A stretch of 13,107 nucleotides of DNA from DAOVRL01 sp964459805 (GCA_964459805.1 CAYWOD010000094.1:1-13107), one strand, 5' to 3'; counted from the stretch's first letter, positions 1 through 6,838 are shown. Program-made: numbers and translations. The notes: generated from the sequence alone by a model not told the origin.

Positions 1-92
1 AGCCCAAACATCCCATCGACGAGACGGCTGAGATTGTCTGTATCGAGCGTCTGGGTGCATTGCTGAAGTCGTATCATAGATTGGCCGCTTGA
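1..92 (+). CDS. 3' end of a possible integrase/transposase gene (partial)
   Basis: The window opens inside a reading frame (codons start at base 3) that runs 29 residues to a TGA at 90-92. It begins PKHPIDETAEIVCIERLG and ends LLKSYHRLAA. The other two forward frames close by bases 30 and 66. The ending 'ERLGxLLKxYHRxAA' resembles, from memory, the C-terminus of DDE integrase-core transposases (IS481/IS3-like), where a 'LGGLLRxYHRxAA' tail recurs. Only the tail is visible, so catalytic residues cannot be checked. It could be the tail of another protein. If it is a transposase, the right end of the insertion sequence should lie shortly downstream, but no terminal inverted repeat could be identified. 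Confidence 0.45.
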   Translation, partial: PKHPIDETAEIVCIERLGALLKSYHRLAA

Positions 93-521
93 CAATCAGA
101 CCCATGCGGTACCACAACAAGTAAGGGCATGCTTTCGGCGAATTTACAGACATAATCTCATTCTCTTCAGGTGATAAGCAGCATTAGGTTGTGATTGCGG
201 CTTCACCGCTGCTGCATTTTCAGTCTCAACTTTTGAAAAACCAATGACTTATTCACGGCTGGATATTTGCACCGTACGGGGAACTCCAAATAAGACCGTG
301 AGATTCGGAGAATCCCAGAAAAGCACCGTTTGGAGATATAGCACGACAACATTTTTTCAAAAATTTCTCGCACTTGACCATTTTGCCACATAGGCGTCCA
401 TGTAAACAGTAAAACCCCATTTTGGCACATAAAAAGCGGATTTTCAAGACGTCAGCGTTCGACACGAGAGACCGAGTGACCCACCCGTAACTGACCGGTT
501 ACGCATTTTGCAAGATTTTCC

Positions 522-551
522 TTGACGGGAATATAGTGAATTTGGTATAAG
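522..551 (+). promoter_or_regulatory. Sigma70-like promoter
   Basis: TTGACG (522-527) and TATAAG (546-551) are separated by 18 bases, matching five of six consensus positions in each box. It faces the PEP-CTERM gene and would produce a leader of about 370 bases. A chance match in AT-rich intergenic DNA is possible. Confidence 0.45.
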
Positions 552-762
552 TAGGTAACTTAGATTCACGGGTATTGTGGACTATGGCTTTAGGAGGCAT
601 TCGGAGTTTCCGGCTGCGTCAATTGCGTAGATTGATGAGCCTGGAATGAAGGTCGTCGTGAGGTTGGTGTGATGAAGTGGCGATCCAACCGGACAACTCA
701 ATGCGGCCATCCGTTAAGAGGGTATGAAAAGCCAAGTCTTTAAAATTGAGTTCTTTTCAGGC

Positions 763-778
763 AAGCACAGGGTTTGCT
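763..778 (+). promoter_or_regulatory. Possible sigma54 (-24/-12) promoter of the PEP-CTERM gene
   Basis: AAGCACAGGGTTTGCT follows the RpoN layout TGGCAC-R-N4-TTGCW. The -12 element TTGCT and the GCAC of the -24 element are intact, but one G of the normally invariant GG is A. PEP-CTERM genes in several bacteria are controlled by the PrsK/PrsR sigma54 system, which makes this location notable. The -24 mismatch keeps confidence low. Confidence 0.3.
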
Positions 779-931
779 GAAGATTCTTTGTTGCTTGTTT
801 TGTTCATGGTTGTCTGAGAGAGGCATCATCACTCGTAGTGATAAATGTCAGGATGCTTGTCGAAGACGAGATGTGCTTTCGTGTGTAGCCGGGGCATGTT
901 TATGTTAACCCTTTTTGCAAGGAGAAATGTG

Positions 932-1723
932 ATGTTTAGTATGCTTAGAAAAATGATTTGTTTGGTTTCTTTTGTTGTGGTGTTGTCTCTGGCCGGTAAT
1001 CTTCAAGCTACGATCGTCTGGAACGATAGCACCGGCGACCACAACTGGTTCACGCCAGAAAACTGGGACACCGGTACAGTCCCCACCTCTGTCGACGAGG
1101 CCAGAATCGGAATGCTCCCCGGCCCGACTATCGCGAACGAAGGCGCCGTGGCTTTTAATGTACACGTTGGATTTAATAAATTAACCGGTGCCCTGACAGT
1201 GGACGGTGGAACTCTTACGACAACAAATATGTTTTATGTGGCCTACCATGAGGGTAGTAACGGGACACTTAATATGAATAGTGGCACCATAATTATTGGC
1301 GCCAACCTCGATGCGGGGCGTGTGGGTTCGGCCACTATCAATATGACGGGTGGAACTATTACACTACCAACAACCGGGAAATGGTTCAATATTGCATGGA
1401 AGGCTACAGGTAGATGTCACGTGAATCTGGATGGTGGAACTATAAACGCCATGCGTTTCCGGATGAGAACGGATGTTGGTTCTGTCGGCACGATGGACGT
1501 CGCTGCCGGTACGCTGACAATAAAGGGCGATGAGGTGGAGCTGGTCCAGGGATACATCGAGAACGGCTGGATTACCGGTTACGGCGGCGCAGGCAGTCTC
1601 GTACTGGACTATGACGTGCGAAATCCCGCGAAGACTACCTTAACAGCTATCCCCGAGCCGGCGACTGTGGCCCTGTTGGGACTGGGTGGTCTGGCTCTGC
1701 TTCGTCGTACGAGACGACGCTAA
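932..1723 (+). CDS. PEP-CTERM sorting-domain surface protein
   Basis: A secreted 263-residue protein. The start at 932 is chosen because AAGGAG (919-924) lies 7 bases before it and it places a clean signal peptide first (MFSMLRKM, a hydrophobic stretch, then a GNLQA cleavage site near residue 25). The frame extends upstream to an ATG at 845, but that extra segment looks like leader. The mature protein opens with a W-rich segment (TIVWNDSTGDHNW, PENWDTG) typical of planctomycete surface proteins. It continues with repeated GT-LxMxxGT / INMTGGTI / NLDGGTI units suggesting a beta-helix. The C-terminus is a classic PEP-CTERM: IPEPAT (PEP at 241-243), a Gly/Leu-rich hydrophobic helix, then RRTRRR. 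In the family this tail is recognised by an exosortase during export to the envelope or extracellular matrix. No exosortase gene is in the window. The ligand or enzymatic role is unknown. Confidence 0.9.
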   Translation: MFSMLRKMICLVSFVVVLSLAGNLQATIVWNDSTGDHNWFTPENWDTGTVPTSVDEARIGMLPGPTIANEGAVAFNVHVGFNKLTGALTVDGGTLTTTNMFYVAYHEGSNGTLNMNSGTIIIGANLDAGRVGSATINMTGGTITLPTTGKWFNIAWKATGRCHVNLDGGTINAMRFRMRTDVGSVGTMDVAAGTLTIKGDEVELVQGYIENGWITGYGGAGSLVLDYDVRNPAKTTLTAIPEPATVALLGLGGLALLRRTRRR

Positions 1724-1775
1724 ACGCTGATACTCACCTTTGGAAAGCAACCGATAAGTTTGTTTGGATTACTTC

Positions 1776-1820
1776 AGGGTCTAATGCCGAGTGATTCGGC
1801 ATTAGGCCCTGCTTGTTTTT
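1776..1820 (+). terminator. Strong intrinsic terminator after the PEP-CTERM gene
   Basis: A 15-bp stem (1776-1790 with 1796-1810, one G-T wobble in RNA) around the 5-base loop GTGAT is followed by GCTTGTTTTT. It lies 53 bases after the stop codon. Confidence 0.9.
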
Positions 1821-2485
1821 GGAGTAAAAAGGCGTAATTCTGTGGATTTTTCGAAAAAAAGCGTAGATAATTTGGTACCAATATGTTACATTAAAGTTTG
1901 TCTGCGCATTGTTGTGCTTTGAGGCACAAATTTTTACGACCCTTTATTAATCTCTTACAAATAATATTGTGCGCAAAATGATCACAAAATGTTGATGTAA
2001 GCATAAAAAACCCCCTTTCCCCCAAACTGGGTCGAAGGGGCCGGTAAAACAAAACTGTATTATGGAGTCCCTTTAAAAAGAAAGTGGCATAAAGCCTCCT
2101 GAGCATAGTCAGGTGATAGCAAGCATCGGACTCGTAACGCACATATTCCCCATTACGGGGTCTTAATAGTGCCGATATTTTATGGTATGTCGATAATGAT
2201 TTCAATAGCCTTTTAGGTTGCGATTCGTCTGGGTTAGGATCATAGTATGAGTAACGTGTAGGGCCGCTTCAAAGATGGTGCCAAATCGTCTTGTATTTGG
2301 CGGCAGCTTTGATCGGCCGGCGGCAGCGAAGCTTCTTGGTTTCAGAACAAGCAATCTCCCTCCCTCGAAGAGGGTGGGGAGGGAGATTGCGGTCGTGCGA
2401 ATCAGACGGATGCTTATGAGCAGAAGGCGGTTTCGTTGAGGCGTCAGCCTTTTATCCAACCCTCTTTGGTTCCGGCTCGTCCGGG
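1821..2485. other. Intergenic region with several hairpins, no supported gene
   Basis: No coding frame here has a Shine-Dalgarno site or recognisable product. Visible structure: a perfect 10-bp palindrome TTGGTACCAA (1872-1881); a 6-bp hairpin TTGTGC/GCACAA followed by ATTTTT (1912-1935), possibly a back-up terminator on the plus strand; a C-rich/G-rich pairing at 2011-2040 that, read on the minus strand, precedes a T-run (2005-2010) and could terminate the minus-strand gene at 2486-2776; CCCC-ATTAC-GGGG at 2148-2160; and the large inverted repeat at 2351-2390. TCGTCYGGGTTAGG occurs twice (2225-2238 and 2477-2490) with one mismatch. Confidence 0.55.
2351..2390. repeat. Perfect 14-bp inverted repeat (hairpin element)
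   Basis: GCAATCTCCCTCCC (2351-2364) pairs exactly with GGGAGGGAGATTGC (2377-2390) around a 12-base loop. There is no flanking T-run on either strand, so it is not a standard terminator. The purine/pyrimidine-segregated arms resemble dispersed palindromic repeats. Whether it is multi-copy cannot be judged from one window. Confidence 0.85.
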
Positions 2486-2776
2486 TTAGGGGCCTTCTTC
2501 GTCTTCGTCCTCATCGTCGTCGATCTTCCAGCGATCGGACTCGTCGATATCCTCGATCTCGCGCTCCATATATTTAAATAATTTATCTTGGATTGGCGCC
2601 AGCTTCCCGTACCACTTGAGCATGCTCTGGTAGCTGGCGACCAGCATATCCAGACGGATCAACTGCCATTTGGCTATGCACTCCGGCTCCTTGATGTTGG
2701 AAAACGGGTCGCACTTGAACGTCTTTTTCCCGTCGGCTTCCGTCTCACACAACTCGCAATCTTTACACTGAAGCAT
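2486..2776 (-). CDS. Cys-rich small protein with acidic tail, function unknown
   Basis: I do not know a named family for this protein, though it looks like a planctomycete conserved hypothetical. With the start at 2776 it has 96 residues. The N-terminus is a possible metal-binding knuckle, MLQCKDCELC, with Cys at 4, 7 and 10 and further Cys at 22 and 33. A middle helix-rich part contains WQLIRLDMLVASYQSMLKWY, and the C-terminus is extremely acidic (DDDEDEDEE). The frame opens upstream to an ATG at 2821, but that start abuts the palindromic repeat and adds a non-conserved-looking leader. GGTG five bases before 2776 is a weak ribosome site. It stands alone, divergent from the mini-protein/RACo pair. 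A small cytosolic zinc-binding or RNA/protein-binding role is possible but unproven. Confidence 0.75.
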   Translation of the reverse strand: MLQCKDCELCETEADGKKTFKCDPFSNIKEPECIAKWQLIRLDMLVASYQSMLKWYGKLAPIQDKLFKYMEREIEDIDESDRWKIDDDEDEDEEGP

Positions 2777-2823
2777 TTTCGCACCAAAATTAGACCATCT
2801 AACAAAAAGAAAGCTGCCCATCT

Positions 2824-2870
2824 GTCATTCCCGCGAAGCTTGTCCCCGCGAAAGCAGGTAGCGGGAATCC
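2824..2870. repeat. REP-like palindromic element ATTCCCGC...GCGGGAAT
   Basis: A perfect 8-bp inverted repeat, ATTCCCGC (2827-2834) and GCGGGAAT (2861-2868), surrounds 26 bases. The motif CCCGCGAA occurs twice inside (2830-2837 and 2844-2851). The 'GTCATTCCCGCGAA...GCGGGAATCCAG' style is a common dispersed intergenic repeat in bacteria and is reminiscent of the Neisseria dRS3 core ATTCCC-N-GGGAAT. It separates two divergent transcription units. Confidence 0.7.
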
Positions 2871-2963
2871 AGAGGCGTCAGGTCAGTTACAGATTGATAT
2901 TGTTACAGCATCTTAGTTTCCGCCGGGATTCGCCCCGGCCGCTTGGTCGTTTATTTTTAATTT

Positions 2964-2992
2964 TTTACTTTGAATTCTCAACTTTCTATAAT
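2964..2992 (+). promoter_or_regulatory. Sigma70 promoter for the mini-protein (and possibly RACo) gene
   Basis: TTTACT (2964-2969), a 17-base spacer and a perfect TATAAT (2987-2992). It lies in an AT-rich tract about 60 bases before the ATG at 3061. Confidence 0.65.
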
Positions 2993-3060
2993 ACCATACA
3001 TCTCAAAGGTTCGAAAGCATTTTGCAGTAAAGATTTTTGGGTATGTTTCTGGAGCAATAG

Positions 3061-3141
3061 ATGGCAAAACCGAGGCGCAGGCGCAAGGTGGGCAGCAAGA
3101 AGCGGCGTGCCCGCTGGAAAATCCGTCACAAAATAAGCTGA
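3061..3141 (+). CDS. Arg/Lys-rich 26-residue mini-protein, possibly a small ribosome-associated protein
   Basis: A short frame beginning MAKPRRRRKVGSKKRRARW and ending KIRHKIS. Fourteen of 26 residues are Arg or Lys. Expression signals are unusually good for so short an ORF: GGAG at 3051-3054, a 6-base spacer, ATG at 3061, and a consensus -10 promoter about 70 bases upstream. Composition and the order 'RRRRK-xx-SKK-x-RH' resemble the tiny basic ribosomal proteins (bS22/mS38-like, bL37, bTHX), which bind rRNA. This likeness is from memory and is only suggestive. The gap to the RACo gene is 78 bases, so the two may share a transcript. Alternatives are a nucleic-acid-binding peptide of other function or a fortuitous frame. 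I consider translation likely and the ribosomal role speculative. Confidence 0.6.
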   Translation: MAKPRRRRKVGSKKRRARWKIRHKIS

Positions 3142-3219
3142 TTACCGGCTTTGAGCCTCGTGTATATCGGATACCAGGGCGAGCCACCCGGTTGGATATG
3201 CACGTGCGTAGTGCGATAA

Positions 3220-4812
3220 ATGAAGCATTTCACAATCACTTTCAAGCCTGACGGCAAGCAAATCTCAATTCACTCTGGCGCGACACTCCTGGAGGCCGCC
3301 GGCCAGGCCGGCATCATCTTAAACAGTGTGTGCGGGGGCACAGGGATCTGCAAGAAGTGCATAGTCGCGCTGGAGCCGGACGACCGGCTGGTTCAGGCCT
3401 GTCAGTACCGCGTCGAAAGTGATCTTACCGTCACAATCCCGCCGGAATCGAGGTTCTTCGAGCAGAGAATTCTTCAACACGGCGTCGATGCACAAATCGA
3501 CGTCCGCCCGACAGTGTACAAGAAGTATCAGGCAGGAGATGCCGCAAAGAAGGTAATAGGGCTGGCGGTTGATATCGGGACGACCACAGTCGTTGCGAAA
3601 TTGCTCGATATGGCCGAAGGCCGGGAGATAGCAACCGCCGCTGCACTCAATCCACAGGGCCGCTTCGGGGATGATGTTATCAGCAGAATCACATTCGGCC
3701 AGAGCGAAGATAAACTGGCCGAGCTACACGAGACAATAATCGGCTGCATAAATCAGCTCATAGCGCAGCTCTGCAACGAGGCCGGCGCCGAGCCGAGCGA
3801 TATCTATGAAATGTGCGTCGTTGGCAATACCACTATGAACCATATTTTTCTTAAGCTGCCCATCGCGCAATTAGGGCAGGCGCCGTACAAGGCATCCTCG
3901 CTCGATGCACACGACGTCCGGCCCGAAGAGTTGGCTCTAAAAATAAACCCGGCGGGCAATATCCACACGCTTGAGAATATAGCGGGCTTCGTCGGCTCGG
4001 ACACTACGGCGGTCGCATTAGCCGTCGATATCACCTCGGCCAGGCAAATGACACTCGTGGTCGATATCGGCACGAACGGCGAGGTCGTCCTCGGCACCAT
4101 AGACAGACTCTACGCGGCGAGCTGTGCGGCCGGGCCTGCATTCGAAGGGGCACGGATAACCTGCGGCAGCAGGGCGGCTGCCGGTGCGATCGAGGCGGTG
4201 GTCATAAACGAAGACGACATCGACATCGATGTGATAGGCGATTGCCCGGCGCGGACGATATGCGGCTCCGGCCTGATTGATGCGGTGGCTGTCCTGCTCG
4301 AGTTAGGCATTATTGATGGGACGGGCCGATTCATTGACCGCGAAGAGGTCAAGCCCGCGCTCCTGCCGGCCGTATATGCCCGACTAATCGAACATGACGG
4401 TCAGCCCGCCTTCATACTGGGTCGTCCCAGTGAGCAGGGGGGTAAGCAGGTCATCCTCACTCAGAAGGATGTCCGCGAGACGCAACTGGCAAAGGCCGCG
4501 ATTCGGGCCGGCATAAAGCTCTTGCAGAAAAAGCTCGGCATCAAAGATAGTGATATACAGTGCGTTTACTTAGCTGGGGCGTTCGGCAATTACATTAGTC
4601 CCGCGAATGCGGCCAAAATAGGCCTGCTCCCCGACCTGCCGCTGGAGCGGGTCCGCTCAGTCGGCAACGCCGCCGTAGTCGGCGCACAAATAGCGCTTAT
4701 CAACGAGCAGTGCAGAGAGGCGGCGGGCGAGGTCGCCCGAAAAATCCAATACGTAGAGATAGCCCACGAATCCGAATTCCAGGACGTCTTTGCGGACTGC
4801 ATAGTCTTCTAA
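3220..4812 (+). CDS. RACo-type ferredoxin/ASKHA ATPase (reductive activator of corrinoid proteins)
   Basis: A 530-residue protein with the architecture of RACo. An N-terminal plant-type 2Fe-2S domain has C38-x5-C44-x2-C47-x13-C61. A linker follows, then an ASKHA-fold ATPase half: DIGTTT at 118-123, GNTTMNH in the middle, DIGTNGE at 282-288, a SCAAGPAFEG loop, a TICGSGLIDA loop, and AGAFGNYI near 452-459. The family couples ATP hydrolysis to low-potential electron transfer that returns Co(II) in a corrinoid protein to active Co(I), in acetyl-CoA or methyltransferase pathways in the cytosol. A stop codon directly precedes the ATG, so the start cannot lie further upstream in this frame, although the Shine-Dalgarno is weak. 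It is shorter than the Carboxydothermus protein (over 600 residues) but all motifs are present. No corrinoid protein or methyltransferase is adjacent, so the partner is unknown. Confidence 0.9.
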   Translation: MKHFTITFKPDGKQISIHSGATLLEAAGQAGIILNSVCGGTGICKKCIVALEPDDRLVQACQYRVESDLTVTIPPESRFFEQRILQHGVDAQIDVRPTVYKKYQAGDAAKKVIGLAVDIGTTTVVAKLLDMAEGREIATAAALNPQGRFGDDVISRITFGQSEDKLAELHETIIGCINQLIAQLCNEAGAEPSDIYEMCVVGNTTMNHIFLKLPIAQLGQAPYKASSLDAHDVRPEELALKINPAGNIHTLENIAGFVGSDTTAVALAVDITSARQMTLVVDIGTNGEVVLGTIDRLYAASCAAGPAFEGARITCGSRAAAGAIEAVVINEDDIDIDVIGDCPARTICGSGLIDAVAVLLELGIIDGTGRFIDREEVKPALLPAVYARLIEHDGQPAFILGRPSEQGGKQVILTQKDVRETQLAKAAIRAGIKLLQKKLGIKDSDIQCVYLAGAFGNYISPANAAKIGLLPDLPLERVRSVGNAAVVGAQIALINEQCREAAGEVARKIQYVEIAHESEFQDVFADCIVF

Positions 4813-4838
4813 CCATGAATACCCTGGGCACAAGTTAA

Positions 4839-5043
4839 CACGAATCGGCACTAAGGAACAAGCGGCTGCAAAAGAGAATTGCTGATCTGTTTGAGCACCG
4901 GGGTCTGTTTGTCAAACGGACTCTAACCGCCAAAGAAAAGAAAATACGTCAACGTATTACGCAAGGCCTTGGCCGGTTGCGTCGTTGAATCAGACGTTTT
5001 GCAACGCTCGGAGATACGGTTGAGAAACTCTCATCGCCTTGAG
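4839..5043 (+). pseudogene. Decayed reading frame, possibly a transposase remnant
   Basis: After a TAA at 4836-4838 a frame reads HESALRNKRLQKRIADLFEH and continues RGLFVKRTLTAKEKKIRQ to a TGA at 4986-4988. Beyond that TGA the same frame continues for 17 codons (IRRFATLGDTVEKL...) to another TGA at 5041-5043. No start codon or ribosome site precedes it. The phrase 'LxxRIADLFxxRGxFVKRTLTxxEKxxxxxITQGLGRLRR' has the feel of C-terminal regions of DDE transposases containing 'FVRRxLS.xER...GLPxLRxLR'. The most likely reading is a truncated, nonsense-interrupted fragment. The family assignment is tentative. Confidence 0.45.
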
Positions 5044-5064
5044 AGTGGCTTCTGCTGCTTAATG

Positions 5065-5094
5065 TGGACTTTCCCCTATGAGATATAGTATAAT
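5065..5094 (+). promoter_or_regulatory. Sigma70-like promoter of the ECF sigma-factor gene
   Basis: TGGACT (5065-5070), an 18-base spacer and a perfect TATAAT (5089-5094), giving a leader of roughly 75 bases before the ATG at 5177. Confidence 0.5.
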
Positions 5095-5176
5095 CTATGT
5101 GCAGTTGTCAGTTTGGGTCCGTAGATCGTGACGATCCGGCCTGACGAAGACAAGCATCAAAATTCAAAGTAAACTA

Positions 5177-5953
5177 ATGACGCCGAAACCGGACGATGAA
5201 ACGAGTATGGGCGGGGGCCGCAACGTTTTTCTGACGACGTGCTGGTCCGATATTCGAGACGCAAGGACATCAGATGAGGCTCGGCAAAGGGACGTTGTTG
5301 ACAGACTGATAAGAAGTTATTGGAAGCCTGTTTACTGTTACTTGAGGCATAAAGGGTACGCGAACGAAGCTGCCAAAGACCTGACCCAAGGCTTTTTCGA
5401 AGAGATAGTCGTAGGGAGGAAATTGTTTGAACGAGCCGACCGGACTAAAGGCCGTTTCCGAACTCTTCTTTTAACAGCTTTGAACCACTACATTGCCAGT
5501 GCATACAGGCATGGGGCTGCGAAAAGGCGTCGTCCGAAGGGCGGCGTACTTTCTTTGGATGATTTTGATGAGTCTTCTTTGTCGGTGACCGCGAAGACAA
5601 TGAAGCCCGATGACGCATTCACTTATGTTTGGGCCTCAGTTCTTTTGCAGGACGTGCTTGCCGAAGTTGAACATAGATGTTTGAGGGACGACAAGAAGCT
5701 GCATTGGCAACTGTTTTATGCAAGAATTCCGGGGCCGATTATGGATGGTGCGGAACCTGAGTCGCTGGTTGAGCTTTGTAAGCGTCTTCGTATTCAAAGC
5801 GAGGCGAAGGCGGCGAACATGATTGTAACCGTCAAGCGGAGATTCCAGGCAGCCATAAAGGATCGTGTTCGCCGGTATGTGAATTCAGATGAGGAAGTGG
5901 AACAAGAGATTCGCGATCTGATGAAAATTCTTTCAAAGCGGCGCGCAAGCTGA
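5177..5953 (+). CDS. ECF-type RNA polymerase sigma factor, planctomycete kinase-linked kind
   Basis: A 258-residue protein in the style of planctomycete ECF sigma factors. The N-terminal 'FLTTCWSDI' opening is followed by a sigma region 2 (residues about 40-105: YWKPVYCYLR, then DLTQGFF at 68-74, then KGRFRTLLLTALNHYI). A basic linker (AKRRRPKGG) follows, and a C-terminal region 4 with a helix-turn-helix-like part around 185-240 (LVELCKRLRIQ...MIVTVKRRF). It would direct RNA polymerase to a specific promoter set. Comparative work on Planctomycetes describes ECF groups genomically linked to Ser/Thr kinases, and this arrangement fits. No good Shine-Dalgarno precedes 5177. An in-frame ATG at 5207 is an alternative but is no better served. 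No separate anti-sigma gene is present; the kinase downstream carries a zinc-finger that may play that role (inference). Confidence 0.85.
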   Translation: MTPKPDDETSMGGGRNVFLTTCWSDIRDARTSDEARQRDVVDRLIRSYWKPVYCYLRHKGYANEAAKDLTQGFFEEIVVGRKLFERADRTKGRFRTLLLTALNHYIASAYRHGAAKRRRPKGGVLSLDDFDESSLSVTAKTMKPDDAFTYVWASVLLQDVLAEVEHRCLRDDKKLHWQLFYARIPGPIMDGAEPESLVELCKRLRIQSEAKAANMIVTVKRRFQAAIKDRVRRYVNSDEEVEQEIRDLMKILSKRRAS

Positions 5954-6035
5954 GGGCCTCTTCTGCGTATAGAATAACGACAATCGCACTACTACAAATG
6001 AACATCCAAGAGACAACCATCGGAGTTAAGCACCA

Positions 6036-6572
6036 ATGGCTAAGTACTCGATCCTGGGCCTGGCCCCGAAGAAGCTGGCGCACCTTTTGGGCATTACTTT
6101 TGATTCTGGAAAAGAACGGGAATCTGATTCGAAGCAGAACATTGAGCAGATGCTCGCTGATCGCCTGGCGAGCCCGTTGTCGCCTGATATTGCGATGCTA
6201 AGCGACGTGTCAGTGGAATCCGGCCGGAAAGACGACGACGTTGAGCAACATTCCGCGACACCGTTAGGGGATGTGCTAACCGCCCGTGAGACGGACTTAG
6301 GCACAATCATGAAGATTAGACGCTACGCCAAGAAAATGACCGCTGGAAAAGGTCCCGAGGCCGAACATGTTGCGGTGACTATATATTTCGCTGCAATTGC
6401 CAATGCTTTGTTGTTCCATGACGCAAAGATCACAAGCTACAGCTACAAAGCGTTGGAAATTTCGTTCAATAAGCTCATCAAGAAACGCTGGATGCCTCGC
6501 AGACTCAGGCGGCTTTTTGTCGATGCTGCCGGGGCTTGTCGAAACAAGACACTGCAAACAAACTCAGGATAG
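6036..6572 (+). CDS. Conserved-looking protein of unknown function between ECF and kinase genes
   Basis: A 178-residue cytosolic-looking protein without signal peptide or membrane segment. GGAG (6022-6025) lies 10 bases before the ATG. The N-terminal 85 residues are charged and variable in character. The C-terminal half (about 85-165) looks like a compact helical domain: ETDLGTIMKIRRYAKKM, EAEHVAVTIYFAAIANALLF, then HDAKITSYSYKALEISFNKL and a basic end. I recall similar 'IYYAAIAxALVFHxxKIT' proteins in other planctomycetes but no named function. Its position 82 bases after the sigma gene suggests co-transcription and a role in the same signalling pathway, for instance as an accessory regulator. 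That role is inference from neighbourhood only. Confidence 0.8.
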   Translation: MAKYSILGLAPKKLAHLLGITFDSGKERESDSKQNIEQMLADRLASPLSPDIAMLSDVSVESGRKDDDVEQHSATPLGDVLTARETDLGTIMKIRRYAKKMTAGKGPEAEHVAVTIYFAAIANALLFHDAKITSYSYKALEISFNKLIKKRWMPRRLRRLFVDAAGACRNKTLQTNSG

Positions 6573-6667
6573 CAGCTATTATGAAGCAAAGAAACGCCTG
6601 GACAGCTCTTCTTCAGGTTCGTAAATGACAAGCTCAATGGAGAGTTTTGCACGTTTAGGCATCAGAT

Positions 6668-6696
6668 TTGTCTTGATCAGAGAATGTGTATATGAT
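6668..6696 (+). promoter_or_regulatory. Possible promoter upstream of the kinase gene
   Basis: TTGTCT (6668-6673), a 17-base spacer and TATGAT (6691-6696) in the 266-base gap before the kinase gene. Four and five of six consensus positions match. It suggests the kinase/pseudopilin pair can be transcribed separately from the sigma gene. Confidence 0.35.
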
Positions 6697-6838
6697 AACG
6701 TAGCGGCAGCCTTATCGTGGCAATAGGGTTGTCTTGTGAATTTGTTCTCAGCCACGCCAGGTATTTGGCCGTTGTGTGTCAATGGACGTTTTTGGCCTAT
6801 AAATTCAGTCGGTTCGAATATTGCTGGAGTGTGGATAA

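Larger units (their letters stand above)
93..931. other. Long intergenic/leader region before the PEP-CTERM gene
   Basis: About 840 bases without a convincing gene. The first half (about 200-465) is open for around 70 codons in two overlapping minus-strand frames, but neither product has recognisable features. The second half carries a sigma70-like promoter (522-551), a 21-codon ORF from ATG 584 to TGA 647-649 without a convincing Shine-Dalgarno site, a sigma54-like site (763-778), and a perfect 6-bp hairpin with a 3-base loop (828-842). The distance from the first promoter to the gene start at 932 would give a 5' leader of roughly 370 bases, long enough to hold regulatory RNA, though no known riboswitch was recognised. 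Confidence 0.6.

Noticed and set aside
203..465. Two overlapping minus-strand frames of 70-75 codons
   Set aside because: Neither has a ribosome site or a protein-like composition. Two open frames over the same bases suggest low stop density, not genes.
584..649. 21-codon plus-strand ORF just downstream of the 522-551 promoter
   Set aside because: No convincing Shine-Dalgarno site; it could be a leader peptide but the evidence is insufficient for a call.
1891..2459. Two minus-strand frames (104 and 85 codons) in the intergenic region
   Set aside because: They run across hairpins and C-rich tracts, have no recognisable motif, and lack good starts.
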